Below are positions 33,408 through 42,305 of a stretch of DNA of 64,000 bases, piece by piece (within the stretch, counting starts at the first letter, position 1; each line of letters begins with the position of its first letter). The position numbers and the translations under genes were made by a program. The notes under the pieces are model-generated. The model worked only from the letters and a program-made list of their open reading frames with translations, ran no database searches and was not told the DNA's origin. The stretch lies in contig JBOHUG010000010.1 of assembly GCA_050734135.1 (NCBI GenBank), positions 1 through 64,000 of the forward strand, in the 5' to 3' direction. Origin of the DNA: Bog-877 sp050734135. GTDB taxonomy: Bacteria > Chloroflexota > Dormibacteria > Aeolococcales > Bog-877.

Positions 33408-34595
33408 TCAGTCCGGCACCAGCCTCGCCACCCGCCGGGCACCCACTCTGAGCACGGCGCCGGCGGCTACCACCACCGGCTCTCGCCAGTCAGTGACCTG
33501 GGCGCCATCCAGCTCCACCGCGCCCCCCTGGATCAGCCGGGCCGCCTCCCCTTTCGAGGTGGCCAGGTGGGCCGCGACTAGGAGTTCGCGGACGTCCCAG
33601 CCGTCCTTGATCGGAACCCGCGCCTCAGGAATCTCGCTGGGTAGCTGATGGTCGCGGTGGACCCTGAAGAACTCTTCCCGCGCCGCGCTGGCTTGCCCCG
33701 CGTCGTGAAGCACGGTGATCAGCTGCTCCGCCAGATCGGCCTTGGCGTCGCGGGGATTGAGCGAGCCATCACCGAGACCCAACTCGATCCGGGCGAGATC
33801 CTCCGCCGGGGTCTCGGTTAGGAGGTTGAGATAGCGGGTTATGAGCGGATCGGGGATCGACATGAGCTGGCCGAACTGGGTGTTGGCAGCGTCGGCGACA
33901 GCCACCGCGTTGCCCAGCGATTTGCTCATCTTTATTTCGCCGTCCAGCCCTTCCAGGAGCGGCACCGTGACAATGTCCTGGGGCGGCTGGCTGTAGGCCA
34001 CCTGGACCTCCCGTGCTCGCATCAGGTTGAAGAGCTGGTCGCTCCCTCCCAGTTCCACATCCGCCCGGATCGCCACCGAGTCGTAGCCCTGAAGGAGTGG
34101 ATAGAAGAGTTCGTGAACCCCGATCGGTTGCTCGGAGCGGATCCTCTGTTCGAAGTCGCTGCGCTGGAGCAACTGGGCGACCGTGGCGGTGTTGGCCAAC
34201 CGCAGGACCGCCACTAGGTCAAAAGAGTCGTACCACTCGCTCTGGCGGCGCACCTCGGCCTGAGCCGGATCGATTACACAGAAGAGCTGCTCCAGGTAGG
34301 TCTCGGCATTCGCCTCCACCTCGGCGACGGTGAGCTGGGGTCGGGTCGCGGAGCGCCCGCTCGGGTCTCCGATTCGGGCGGTGAAGTCACCGATCACCAG
34401 CACCGGCAGGTGGCCCTCGAGCTGCCAGCTGTGCAGAAGCCGCATCGGCACTAAATGGCCCAGGTGAATGTCCGGCGCGCTCGGATCGATCCCGAACTTG
34501 ATCCGCAGGTGCTCGCCTCGGTTCAGACGCTCTGAGAGGTGCTGACGGTTCTCGCAGTGGACAACGCCGCGCAGAAGAGTCTCGGCTGGGGTCAC
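33408..34595 (-). CDS. tyrS: tyrosyl-tRNA synthetase
   Basis: The 395-residue class I enzyme has the nucleotide site IDPSAPDIHLGHLVPMRLLH (HIGH variant), VIGDFTARIGDPSGRSATRP, and KMSKS in GEIKMSKSLGNAV. A C-terminal S4 RNA-binding domain (ATSKGEAARLIQGGAVELDG) completes it. It charges tRNA-Tyr, which is also encoded in this window. The gene stands alone between yebC and the oxidoreductase; no T-box leader was seen. Confidence 0.94.
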   Translation of the reverse strand: MTPAETLLRGVVHCENRQHLSERLNRGEHLRIKFGIDPSAPDIHLGHLVPMRLLHSWQLEGHLPVLVIGDFTARIGDPSGRSATRPQLTVAEVEANAETYLEQLFCVIDPAQAEVRRQSEWYDSFDLVAVLRLANTATVAQLLQRSDFEQRIRSEQPIGVHELFYPLLQGYDSVAIRADVELGGSDQLFNLMRAREVQVAYSQPPQDIVTVPLLEGLDGEIKMSKSLGNAVAVADAANTQFGQLMSIPDPLITRYLNLLTETPAEDLARIELGLGDGSLNPRDAKADLAEQLITVLHDAGQASAAREEFFRVHRDHQLPSEIPEARVPIKDGWDVRELLVAAHLATSKGEAARLIQGGAVELDGAQVTDWREPVVVAAGAVLRVGARRVARLVPD

Positions 34596-34649
34596 AGCCG
34601 CAGAGCGTAACGGCCCGGGTCGCAGTCGGGTCAGGAGCCGCCCTTACCT

Positions 34650-35054
34650 TCAGTAGCCGTAGCGGTGTATGCCCTGAGGACGCACTCGAATCGTGACCCG
34701 TTGCTCGTCCGGTCCCCGCCATTCCGCGGGGAACTTTTCCTGTCCGGTGTACTTCTTGGTGAGGCGGTCGATCACTTCCTCGGCGTGGGACTGGTCCAAG
34801 GTGGCCACCCCCACCACCGCCATCGACATCTGAGGATTGTCCTGTCGATGGACCGAAACCGAGACCCTGGGATCCCGGGCGATGTTCGCCTGCTTGACCC
34901 GGCCCATGGCGGTGTTCATCACGATTTCGCCGCCGTCTTCATCGACCCAGACCACGGTGCTGATGGGAGCCCCATCGGCCCCCAGGGTGGCGAGATGGGC
35001 AAAATTGTTGCCCTTCAAGAGTTCCCGATCAATTTCGCTGAGCTGCGCTGCCAT
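34650..35054 (-). CDS. PPOX-class (probably F420-dependent) oxidoreductase
   Basis: The 134-residue protein is a split beta-barrel: ELLKGNNFAHLATLGADGAP, STVVWVDEDGGEIVMNTAMG, RVKQANIARDPRVSVSVHRQ and VTIRVRPQGIHRYGY. The pattern PISTVVWVDEDG...RVKQANIARDP is typical of the flavin/deazaflavin (F420) group of pyridoxamine-5-phosphate-oxidase-like proteins. These enzymes reduce varied small molecules and the substrate is unknown. If the assignment is right, the organism makes F420. It lies 14 bp after the amidohydrolase. Confidence 0.75.
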   Translation of the reverse strand: MAAQLSEIDRELLKGNNFAHLATLGADGAPISTVVWVDEDGGEIVMNTAMGRVKQANIARDPRVSVSVHRQDNPQMSMAVVGVATLDQSHAEEVIDRLTKKYTGQEKFPAEWRGPDEQRVTIRVRPQGIHRYGY

Positions 35055-35068
35055 CGCTGAATCCTCCG

Positions 35069-36451
35069 TCAGGTCACCTGCGGCTGCACTTTACCGAACC
35101 AATCTTCGCCCAAAGTCACACCACTTTGCTGGAATAAGTAGTCGCGGGCGGAGTCGGCATCGGCGTGAAGTCGGGGCAGGTCGACGTTCACCAGTCGGCC
35201 ATCGCGTTTGATCACTTCGCCGTCAACCAGGACGGTGCGCACGTCGTGGGGTTGGGCGAAGGCCACCACCGCGTTCGCGGCGTCGTTGAGCGGGAATAGA
35301 TGGGGTCCCGCCGTGTCGATGACGATGATGTCGGCCCGCTTGCCCGGAGTCAGGGAGCCGATCTTCTCCTCCAACCCCAAAGTCCGCGCTCCATCGATCG
35401 TGGCGAAGGACAGCACGTCCTCCGCGCTAAGCACCAGCTCGGTGGGATCGAGTCCAGCGTCGAGCTCCTTCTGGTGGCCCAGGGCCCGCTCGGCCGCAAG
35501 AGCTGCCCGCATCGCCCCGAACATGTTCCCCACCACCGTGGTGACCACGTCGATGCTGAGGCTCGGGCGCACCCCGACCCTGAGCAGCTTTCCGGTCGCT
35601 GGAAAGCCGTGCCCCATGTTCATCTCGATCTCGGGCGACAAGGAGGCGGTGCCGCCGGTCTCGGCAATCCAGCGCAACTCCTGTTCAGACAGGGTGTTGC
35701 AGTGCACGTAGGTGGTGTCCGCACCGAGCTGGCCTCGCTCGTGCAACTGCTGGATCGGGTGGAAGCGGATGCCCCAGAGGCCGTCGCCGACGTGGGTGGT
35801 GATTCGCAGTCCCAGTTCGCGGGCCAGTTGCCAATCGAAGGCCGTCGCTTCGATGGTGCAGAACTGGGGCCCTCTGGCGGCGAGGGCCATCGTCACCAGC
35901 TGATCCGCGGAGGAGAAGTGTTCCGCTTGGACTCGCCGGATGTCCTGATTGGTGAAGGTGGGGTTGGGAAGATCGCCCCACTCCGCGTTGGAGTTCCCGT
36001 AGGCGAAGACCGCCCGGGCTCCGGAAGCCTTGAGGCCGGCCACCGCGGCGTCCGCGTGCTCCGGGGAGTTGATGAGGTGGGACCAGTCGAGCATGGTGGT
36101 GATCCCTGAGTCCAGGGCCTCGACGATCCCCAGTAGATTCGCGGTGTACAGGTCCTGCGGCCGGTAGTTCTCCCCGAGCATCCCCCGGACCGCTTGGAAA
36201 TAGGCAGCCAGAGTCCAGTCGACTCCGGCGCCCCGGGCCAGCGACTGCCAGGCATGGCGATGGGTGTCGATGAAACCGGGCAGCACGATCATGCCCTGAG
36301 CCTCGATGACCTCTGCGCCGGCTCCGGTTAGGGTCTGGCCAACTGCGGCAATCCGGCCGTCCTCCACCAGGACGTCCCCCTGGCGGAGCTCCCCGAGCTT
36401 CTCGTCCAGGGTCAGTACCCAGCCCCCACGGATCAGCTTTCGCTTCGCCAA
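35069..36451 (-). CDS. metal-dependent amidohydrolase (TrzA/AtzA-like)
   Basis: The 460-residue protein has the amidohydrolase barrel: IVLPGFIDTHRHAWQSLARG (HxH metal ligands), TTHVGDG, YVHCNTLSEQELRWIAETGG, RPSLSIDVVTT and the C-terminal LTPGKRADIIVID. This subgroup removes amino or chloro groups from nitrogen heterocycles or acts as a guanine/cytosine-type deaminase; the substrate cannot be fixed by motif reading. It is followed by the PPOX oxidoreductase in the same direction. A strong AGGATG-like site precedes the ATG at 36451. Confidence 0.82.
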   Translation of the reverse strand: MAKRKLIRGGWVLTLDEKLGELRQGDVLVEDGRIAAVGQTLTGAGAEVIEAQGMIVLPGFIDTHRHAWQSLARGAGVDWTLAAYFQAVRGMLGENYRPQDLYTANLLGIVEALDSGITTMLDWSHLINSPEHADAAVAGLKASGARAVFAYGNSNAEWGDLPNPTFTNQDIRRVQAEHFSSADQLVTMALAARGPQFCTIEATAFDWQLARELGLRITTHVGDGLWGIRFHPIQQLHERGQLGADTTYVHCNTLSEQELRWIAETGGTASLSPEIEMNMGHGFPATGKLLRVGVRPSLSIDVVTTVVGNMFGAMRAALAAERALGHQKELDAGLDPTELVLSAEDVLSFATIDGARTLGLEEKIGSLTPGKRADIIVIDTAGPHLFPLNDAANAVVAFAQPHDVRTVLVDGEVIKRDGRLVNVDLPRLHADADSARDYLFQQSGVTLGEDWFGKVQPQVT

Positions 36452-36649
36452 CGAGCCATCCTCCCTAACCGTCCCACGCCCCAGTCAACCCTAGTTTAAG
36501 TCCGCGAAGATAGACACCTCGCAACCTGGCGAAGCCGTCTCGGGCCGTTTTTGGGATCCCCCCAAGCCCTCGTTTGCAGGCGACAACCCTTCTCTGGCGA
36601 GCCGCCAGATGGCCGGGGGTCGCTCCCGCAACTTGGAGGGCGATCCCGG

Positions 36650-36680
36650 TTGACACTTATTTGCTGGCCGGTGGTACGGT
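36650..36680 (+). promoter_or_regulatory. candidate promoter of a small RNA
   Basis: TTGACA (36650-36655) is followed by TACGGT (36675-36680) at 19 bp. The -35 is perfect, but the spacing is long. The same TACGGT box is used in front of arsR in this window. Confidence 0.45.
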
Positions 36681-36716
36681 GGCGGGGTAGGTTCCAGCCT
36701 GACGGAGGTATCAACG

Positions 36717-36761
36717 ATGCGAACCGTCTGGAGCTCCCTGAGGCAGACTCGGGCGGAGTGA
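36717..36761 (+). CDS. 14-codon ORF inside the small RNA
   Basis: ATG at 36717 to TGA at 36761 encodes MRTVWSSLRQTRAE. The ribosome site CGGAGG is well placed. It could be a leader peptide or a dual-function RNA product; no conserved family is recognised. Confidence 0.3.
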   Translation: MRTVWSSLRQTRAE

Positions 36762-36898
36762 TCGGCCCTCCGGGACCCGGGCAATGCGGGCGGCTAGCTG
36801 CGTCCGCAAGCGAGGTATGGGCCCCGGGGATGGGCATCCCGCCATTTGAATTTTGGTTCCGGCTTATCCGCCGGAACGGGTGCCAAGGCACCGGCTAA

Positions 36899-37531
36899 TC
36901 AATGGAGCGAGCCCTTCGGGGCTCGCTTTCTTGATTGCCGACCGTCAGAGGAGGACGCCCTCTCCGGTGGCACCAGAAACCGCAGCCTGGTCTGGTCGCG
37001 GACTCCGACCCGAGGAGTCATTAGCACCCTCCGTGGAGGAGCGCTCCCCGGCTCCAGCCAGATCGAAGCCGAGTCCGGTGAGCAGAGGTCCCATCCGTTG
37101 CAGCTGAGATCAATCGCGAGCGAGCGGCAGAGCCGGGCAGGCCCGGAGAGATTGGCTCCGCCTGTGCCGCTGCCGTTGACCGCGCCCCGGAGCAGAACCG
37201 CCTGCGGGTCGGCTACCTGCCCGGTTACCACGTTGAAGCAATGGTGCATGCCATAGACGAAGTAGACATAGGCAGTCCCGGCCGGTCCGAACATCGGCGA
37301 GTTCCGTGACGTGAGTCCCCGAAACGCGTGGGAGGCGGGATCGGAAGTGCCCAGATAGGCCTCCGTCTCCGAGATCTGCACCCGTAACTCACGATCCCCG
37401 AGACGCCGCACCAGGCAGCAGCCGAGCAGCTCCCGGGCCACCTGGGGGCTGGGCCGGGCGAAGAAGGCTCGCGGCAGTGCTGGGGATCGGGCCCCGATAC
37501 CGTCGCCGACCCCCGCCGTCGGCCGGGACAC
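36899..37531 (-). CDS. mpg: 3-methyladenine DNA glycosylase (AAG/MPG family)
   Basis: From the GTG at 37531 the protein has 210 residues: VARELLGCCLVRRLGDRELR, VQISETEAYLGTSDPASHAF, MFGPAGTAYVYFVYGMHHCF, NVVTG and AVLLRGAVNG, the full MPG family core with the catalytic Glu in SETEAY. It removes alkylated purines in base-excision repair. The frame is open upstream to 37735, but that would run through the methyltransferase gene; the GTG lies 3 nt after that gene's stop. The last codons include the small-RNA terminator. Confidence 0.88.
   Translation of the reverse strand: MSRPTAGVGDGIGARSPALPRAFFARPSPQVARELLGCCLVRRLGDRELRVQISETEAYLGTSDPASHAFRGLTSRNSPMFGPAGTAYVYFVYGMHHCFNVVTGQVADPQAVLLRGAVNGSGTGGANLSGPARLCRSLAIDLSCNGWDLCSPDSASIWLEPGSAPPRRVLMTPRVGVRDQTRLRFLVPPERASSSDGRQSRKRAPKGSLH
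36906..36932 (+). terminator. intrinsic terminator with UUCG loop
   Basis: AGCGAGCCC and GGGCTCGCT form a 9-bp stem closed by TTCG and followed by TTCTT. It lies just inside the 3' end of the convergent mpg gene. Confidence 0.8.
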
Positions 37532-37533
37532 CG

Positions 37534-38298
37534 TCAGCGGAGCGCGGCCACCACCGCGGCTTGGCCGCGACGCCAGACCACCCCCGCCTCCGAGAAGCCG
37601 GCGGCCCTGAGCTTCTCCAGGTGCCAGGCCGCAGCCGGGGTGAACTCGGCGGGATGCAACTTCCCTCCAAACCGACGGTTGCGCTCTGAGAGCAGCGCGG
37701 TGAATTGGGGCTCCCGCGCGGCCCGCTCCCACCACTCCTGCCAGCCTTCTCCGGTGTCGTCCCCGACGGCACCGATAGTCGCGGCAACCTCGTCCAAATG
37801 AGGAGTCTCCAGCAAGGGGACCTGGTCGGCATCGGCGAAGAGACCTCCTTGACGGAGCAGTTTCCCGACCGACAAGTAGACCTGGTCCAGGAACTCTGGC
37901 GGCAGCCAGTGCAGAGCGGTCGCCGACACCACGGCGTCAAATGGACCAGGGGGAAGCGCCGTCGCCCAGTCGTCGGCCCGGAGATCGACCTCGACCAGGG
38001 TCACCTGTTGGTCCCCCTGGAACACCCCACTAGCGATCCGAAGGAGCACGGGGTCGATGTCAGCCGCCACCACCTGGGCAGTGGGGAAGAGGCCGCGAAT
38101 TCGGCTGGTGATGGACCCACAGCCGCAGGCCAGGTCGAGGACTCGCGGGGAGTCGGCGCCGGCAACGGCCCCAATCAGTGCTCCCAGCACAGCCAACCTC
38201 TCTTCGCGGTCAGGCAGGGAGCGCTGCTGCTGGCGGTCCCAGCTCTCCTGCCAGTCGGTCCAGAAAGCTCGCTCGAGACCGGGCGCGGAGCTGGTCAC
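37534..38298 (-). CDS. class I SAM-dependent methyltransferase
   Basis: The 254-residue protein has motif I VLDLACGCGSITSRI, a VVAADIDP acidic strand and FDAVVSATALHWLPPEF (motif IV region). This resembles the trans-aconitate/ubiquinone methyltransferase-like group with the ALHW motif. Substrate unknown. Its start overlaps the pheT stop by 4 nt and it precedes mpg, but operon membership here says little about substrate. Confidence 0.75.
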   Translation of the reverse strand: MTSSAPGLERAFWTDWQESWDRQQQRSLPDREERLAVLGALIGAVAGADSPRVLDLACGCGSITSRIRGLFPTAQVVAADIDPVLLRIASGVFQGDQQVTLVEVDLRADDWATALPPGPFDAVVSATALHWLPPEFLDQVYLSVGKLLRQGGLFADADQVPLLETPHLDEVAATIGAVGDDTGEGWQEWWERAAREPQFTALLSERNRRFGGKLHPAEFTPAAAWHLEKLRAAGFSEAGVVWRRGQAAVVAALR

Positions 38299-40709
38299 GA
38301 TGGTCCCTGCCGGAGGGCCGCTCCGACTTTCCCCAGCGCCGTCAGAACCTGGCCCCCCAGGTGCTCACCATGCCGGTGAGTGAGGGTACCTTCGCGGCTG
38401 CGGAACACGAGCCGAAAGGTCCAGCCCTTGGCGGCACTGGGTAGCCGGATCCCGCGGTACTGATCGACTAGGGTGATCTCTTCCAACTCGACGATTCCCG
38501 CCGCCCGGACTGCAGCCAGAGCCGGACCGAGCTCGGCGTGCACTGGCACGGTGACCGCTAGATCCAGCGAGAGCGCTGGGGTCTTTGCCAGACTAGCCAC
38601 CCGCCCCCGGCGCCCCCCGTCTACCAACCAGCCGTCGACCCGCACCTCAGCCGCCACGGCACCCCCCCTCAGCCCGGACTCCGGATCTGAGTCCAACCAG
38701 ACCTCGCCCACCACGCCCCGGAATTCTCCTCCCACAAAGACGGCAGCGCTGCGCTCCGGGCGGAACCCAGCCTGGGCTCCGGACCGGAACTCGAGGTCGC
38801 GGCAACCAACCCTCTCCCCCAGCGCCTGGAGCACCTGGAGCAATTGGTCCAGGGCCGACGCCACCATTTCAGGATCACCTCCCGCCAGATGGTCGACGAG
38901 GCCCAGGACCTCCGGTTCGTCGGGCCGCTGGGCCCCGGTCGGAGATGGCCAAAAGACCCGGCCCCACTCAAAGAGCTGGGTCCGCTCTCGGCCTCGCGCC
39001 TGGTTCAGGCGACAGCCGTCCAGCAGAGCCGGAAGGCAACTGACCCGCAACTCCCCCAACTCTGAGGAGAGAGGATTCCTGATCCGTAGGGGAACTGCCT
39101 CCTGGCCGAGGCCCCTGAGCACCCCAGCCCGGTCCTGGCTCACCAAGCTGGAGGTGATCGCTTCAGTGAAGCCGGCGCCCAGGCAGATCTCGCCGGCGAG
39201 ACGGGCGGCACTGACCAACCCCGGGTGTCCGCCAGGCGCCTGCCGCAGCGCGGGCAGGGTCGCCGGCACCAAGTCATAGCCAAGAATGCGACCCACCTCT
39301 TCTGTGATGTCGGCCGGAATCTTGACGTCGGTGCGCAGTGTGATCGGTCTCACCTGGAGCTCATCGCCGAACACCTCGACCTCGAACTGCAGCCGCCGGA
39401 GCCCTCCCGCCGCTTGGTCGGCGGACACCTCCAACCCCAGCAGGTTGGAGATCTCCCCAGAAGTAACCCGAATGGGCTCGCCAGGCTCGGGAACGGCTCC
39501 CGCGACGACCGGTCCCGGTCGCGCCCGGCCACCCCCCACTTTGCTCAACAGGTGGGTGAAGCGGCGAGCCGCGAGCGGGACCAGACCCGCCGCCAGCGAG
39601 CGCTCAAACCGGGAGGAGGCCTCCGTTCGAAGCGCCAGTCGGCGGGAAGTCCGGCGGATGGATGCCCAACTGAAGCTGGCCACCTCCAGGGCGATGCGCG
39701 AAGTGGTCGCCTGAATTGCGGTGGAACTTCCCCCGATCACCCCAGCCAGCGCCACCGGCTGGTCGCCAGCCGCGATCACCAGCGCCTCCTGATCGAGGCG
39801 CCGGACGGCTCCGTCCAGGCAGTCCAGGGACTCCCCGCGCCGACCGCGACGTACTTCGATCTGCACCGGACCCGGGGATCCGGGCAGGCGGTCCAGATCG
39901 AAGGTGTGCACCGGCTGGCCCAACTCCAGCATCGCGTAGTTGGCAAGATCCACTACCAGCGAGATGGGTCGGCTGCCCACCGCCATCAACCGGCGCTGCA
40001 GCCAGAGCGGCGCCGGGCCGGACGGCATCTGGTCGAAACACTCCATCAGGTAGATGGGGCAGTCGGACCGGTTCCCGATAGTGACCTGCACCGAGTCGGC
40101 TGCCGGAGGACCGCTCCGAGCGGTTTCCGAGAATTCGGGCTCGCGGAGGGGTCGGTCCAGCACCGCGGCCAGTTCCCGAGCCACCCCCCAATGGGAGAGG
40201 CAGTCGGCGCGGTGGCTTAGGATCTCCAGGTCGTAGATGGTGTCTCGCGGAAATAGCTGGCTGAGCGGTTGGCCAAGGTCACCCTCCCCGGGCGGCAGCA
40301 GCAGCACCCCCGCGTGGTCCGAGCCTAGCCCCAGCTCATCGGGGGCGCAGATCATTCCGTGGCTGAGGGTGCCCCTGATCCGCCGCTCATCGAGTTGGAG
40401 ACCGCCCGGCAGCACCGCCCCAGGCCGGGCCCATGCGACGACCGCTCCCAGCTGGAGATTAGGGGCGCCACAGACCACCTCGAGGGGCTCATCGCCGGGC
40501 ACCCGGACCTCGGCCAGCCACAGGTGGTCGCTTCCCTCCATCCGCCTCAGCTGGACCACTTCGGCGACCACCACCTGGTCCAAACCGCGGGCGAAATCCA
40601 CCACCGTTTCGACCTCGGTGCCACTCAAAGTCAACAGCTCCGCGATCCGCTGCGGGCTGAGCTCGTCGAGTTCCACGAAGTCGCTGAGCCACTCCTGGCT
40701 GACCCGCAT
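38295..40709 (-). CDS. pheT: phenylalanyl-tRNA synthetase beta subunit
   Basis: The 804-residue protein has the N-terminal tRNA-binding OB fold (LRRMEGSDHLWLAEVRVPGD), B3/B4 editing domain (SLVVDLANYAMLELGQPVHT), B5, the class II-like core and a C-terminal FDX-ACB anticodon domain (RGIRLPSAAKGWTFRLVFRS, EGTLTHRHGEHLGGQVL). It forms an alpha2-beta2 complex with PheS. Start and pheS stop share one base. The length is normal for the family. Confidence 0.94.
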   Translation of the reverse strand: MRVSQEWLSDFVELDELSPQRIAELLTLSGTEVETVVDFARGLDQVVVAEVVQLRRMEGSDHLWLAEVRVPGDEPLEVVCGAPNLQLGAVVAWARPGAVLPGGLQLDERRIRGTLSHGMICAPDELGLGSDHAGVLLLPPGEGDLGQPLSQLFPRDTIYDLEILSHRADCLSHWGVARELAAVLDRPLREPEFSETARSGPPAADSVQVTIGNRSDCPIYLMECFDQMPSGPAPLWLQRRLMAVGSRPISLVVDLANYAMLELGQPVHTFDLDRLPGSPGPVQIEVRRGRRGESLDCLDGAVRRLDQEALVIAAGDQPVALAGVIGGSSTAIQATTSRIALEVASFSWASIRRTSRRLALRTEASSRFERSLAAGLVPLAARRFTHLLSKVGGGRARPGPVVAGAVPEPGEPIRVTSGEISNLLGLEVSADQAAGGLRRLQFEVEVFGDELQVRPITLRTDVKIPADITEEVGRILGYDLVPATLPALRQAPGGHPGLVSAARLAGEICLGAGFTEAITSSLVSQDRAGVLRGLGQEAVPLRIRNPLSSELGELRVSCLPALLDGCRLNQARGRERTQLFEWGRVFWPSPTGAQRPDEPEVLGLVDHLAGGDPEMVASALDQLLQVLQALGERVGCRDLEFRSGAQAGFRPERSAAVFVGGEFRGVVGEVWLDSDPESGLRGGAVAAEVRVDGWLVDGGRRGRVASLAKTPALSLDLAVTVPVHAELGPALAAVRAAGIVELEEITLVDQYRGIRLPSAAKGWTFRLVFRSREGTLTHRHGEHLGGQVLTALGKVGAALRQGPS

Positions 40710-41740
40710 CAGAAGTTCTCCAGCAGGCGGAGGTCATTCTCGTAGAGGTCGCGAATGTCCGCCAGCCCGTACTTCAGGGCGGCGATCCGGTCCGGTCCCA
40801 TCCCGAAGGCGAAGCCGCTGTAGCGATCGGGGTCGACTCCGGCATTGCGGAGAACCTGAGGGTGGACCATGCCCGCACCCAGGATCTCGATCCAGCCCTT
40901 GCCGTGGCAGCTTCGGCATCCCTTCCCGTCACAGAACCAGCAGCAGACGTCAGCCTCCAGGCTGGGCTCGGTGAAGGCGAAGAAACTGGAGCGGAGCCGG
41001 ACCTGACGCTGTTCCCCGAAGAGCGCCTGAATGAAGTAGGTCAGGGTCCCCTTCAGGTCTCCTAGAGTCACGCCCTCGTCGACACACAGCCCCTCCAGCT
41101 GGAAGAACATCGGATTGTGGGTGGGGTCCGGGTTGTCCCGACGGTACACCCGGCCTGGGGCCAGGATTCGGTAAGGAGGTGGGCTGGCCATCATCGTGCG
41201 AAGCTGAACCGGCGAGGTGTGGGTACGCAGCAGCCAGCCGCCGGGGGCCTCCAGGTAGAAGGTGTCGTGGGCGTCCCGGGCGGGATGCTCGGGAGGAAGA
41301 TTCAGGAGCTCGAAGTTGAACTGGTCGTCCTCAATCTCAGGACCGCGCACCGACTGGTAGCCCAAGGTCGCGCCGATATCCTCGATCTCCCGAACCAGCC
41401 GCCCGACCGGGTGCTGATGGCCGCGCGCCAGCGGCCGGCTGGGATAGCTCAGGTCGAGCCAATCATCCCCGCTGGTTGTCCCGAGCAGGGTTCGCTGCAG
41501 CTCCTCCCGGCGAAGTGTGAGCGCCGCCGCCGTTCCCTGCTTGGCGGCATTGAAGGCCCGCCCCAGCCCTGCTCGCTGCTCTTGGGGAGCCTGGGCCAGG
41601 AGTTGGGCCCCGGCCGTGATCAGGCCACCCTTCCGAGCCAGGTACTTGAGCCGAACCCGCTCCAACTGGTCGCCGTCAATCGCCCCGGCGATTTCCTCCA
41701 GGGCCTGCTCGCCGAGGGCCCGGAGATCGCCCTCAGTCAC
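40709..41740 (-). CDS. pheS: phenylalanyl-tRNA synthetase alpha subunit
   Basis: The 343-residue class II enzyme shows HPVGRLVREIEDIGATLGYQ, PARDAHDTFYL (motif 2 region), LLRTHTSPVQLRTM, GRVYRRDNPDPTHNPMFFQL and GFAFGMGPDRIAALKYGLAD (motif 3). An N-terminal coiled coil binds tRNA. A cysteine set (CCWFCDGKGCRSCHGKG) sits in an insertion before motif 3, a zinc-knuckle-like loop. It overlaps rplT and pheT. Confidence 0.94.
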   Translation of the reverse strand: MTEGDLRALGEQALEEIAGAIDGDQLERVRLKYLARKGGLITAGAQLLAQAPQEQRAGLGRAFNAAKQGTAAALTLRREELQRTLLGTTSGDDWLDLSYPSRPLARGHQHPVGRLVREIEDIGATLGYQSVRGPEIEDDQFNFELLNLPPEHPARDAHDTFYLEAPGGWLLRTHTSPVQLRTMMASPPPYRILAPGRVYRRDNPDPTHNPMFFQLEGLCVDEGVTLGDLKGTLTYFIQALFGEQRQVRLRSSFFAFTEPSLEADVCCWFCDGKGCRSCHGKGWIEILGAGMVHPQVLRNAGVDPDRYSGFAFGMGPDRIAALKYGLADIRDLYENDLRLLENF

Positions 41741-42099
41741 TGGGTGGGGGCGGTCTCCCGCACTACTTCAACCAGCTGGGCAAACGCCGCCGGGTCGTGG
41801 ATTGCCAACTCCGAGATCTGCTTGCGCGAGAGCTCCACCCCCGAGCGACTGAGGCCGGCGATGAAGCGGCTGTACGGAATCCCCGCCTGCCGCGAGGCGG
41901 CGTTGATGCGAGCGATCCAGAGCCGCCGGAAGTTGCCCTTACGCTTGCGCCGGTCTCGGTACTGATACGCCAGCGAGTGCATGACCGCCTCGTTGGCCGG
42001 CCGGAAGAGCCGGTTATGGGTGCCGGTGAAACCGGAGGCGAGCTCAAGTACCTTCTTGTGGCGCTTGCGCGCGGTCACCCCGCGCTTGACCCGGGCCAC
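41737..42099 (-). CDS. rplT: 50S ribosomal protein L20
   Basis: The 120-residue basic protein starts MARVKRGVTARKRHKKVLEL and has LFRPANEAVMHSLAYQYRDR and RRLWIARINAASRQAGIPYS, the L20 signatures. L20 is essential for early 50S assembly and represses its own operon in several bacteria. It follows rpmI by 2 nt and overlaps pheS by 4. Confidence 0.95.
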   Translation of the reverse strand: MARVKRGVTARKRHKKVLELASGFTGTHNRLFRPANEAVMHSLAYQYRDRRKRKGNFRRLWIARINAASRQAGIPYSRFIAGLSRSGVELSRKQISELAIHDPAAFAQLVEVVRETAPTQ

Positions 42100-42101
42100 G
42101 C

Positions 42102-42305
42102 TCAGCCCTTCAGGTAAGGCGCGTTACGCCTCACCGACTTGGCGCTGCCCTTGTCGACCGCATGCATCTCGGCATAGCCCCGCTTGCGCTTGGCCGATTT
42201 GTGCTCCAGCAGATGTGACTGGAACGCGCCGCGGCGCAGCAACTTACCCGTTCCCGACAGGCGGAACCGCTTCTGGGTTCCCTTGTGGGTGCGGATCTTG
42301 GGCAT
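42102..42305 (-). CDS. rpmI: 50S ribosomal protein L35
   Basis: The 67-residue protein MPKIRTHKGTQKRFRLSGTG, with LLRRGAFQSHLLEHKSAKRK, is L35. Its ribosome site (AAAGGAGG) and first 62 nt lie inside the 3' end of infC in another frame, so infC and rpmI are strongly coupled. The order infC-rpmI-rplT is the standard operon. Confidence 0.95.
   Translation of the reverse strand: MPKIRTHKGTQKRFRLSGTGKLLRRGAFQSHLLEHKSAKRKRGYAEMHAVDKGSAKSVRRNAPYLKG

Larger units (their letters stand above)
36681..36932 (+). ncRNA. candidate free-standing structured small RNA
   Basis: Between the divergent amidohydrolase and the convergent mpg gene lies a plus-strand unit with promoter and terminator but no sizeable ORF. 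Near the 3' end are two clean hairpins: TTCCGGC/GCCGGAA around TTATCC (36857-36876) and GGTGC/GCACC around CAAG (36879-36892), followed by a UUCG-capped terminator. A 14-codon ORF, MRTVWSSLRQTRAE (36717-36761), has GGAGG 8 nt upstream. I compared it with SRP RNA, 6S RNA, tmRNA, RNase P and the common riboswitches and found no match. No downstream plus-strand gene exists for it to regulate in cis. Confidence 0.45.

Noticed and set aside
36703..36900. T-box, cobalamin, TPP or ZTP riboswitch in the small-RNA region
   Set aside because: Short similarities such as GGGTGCC...GGCACC exist, but no conserved core of any of these classes is present and no gene follows on the same strand.
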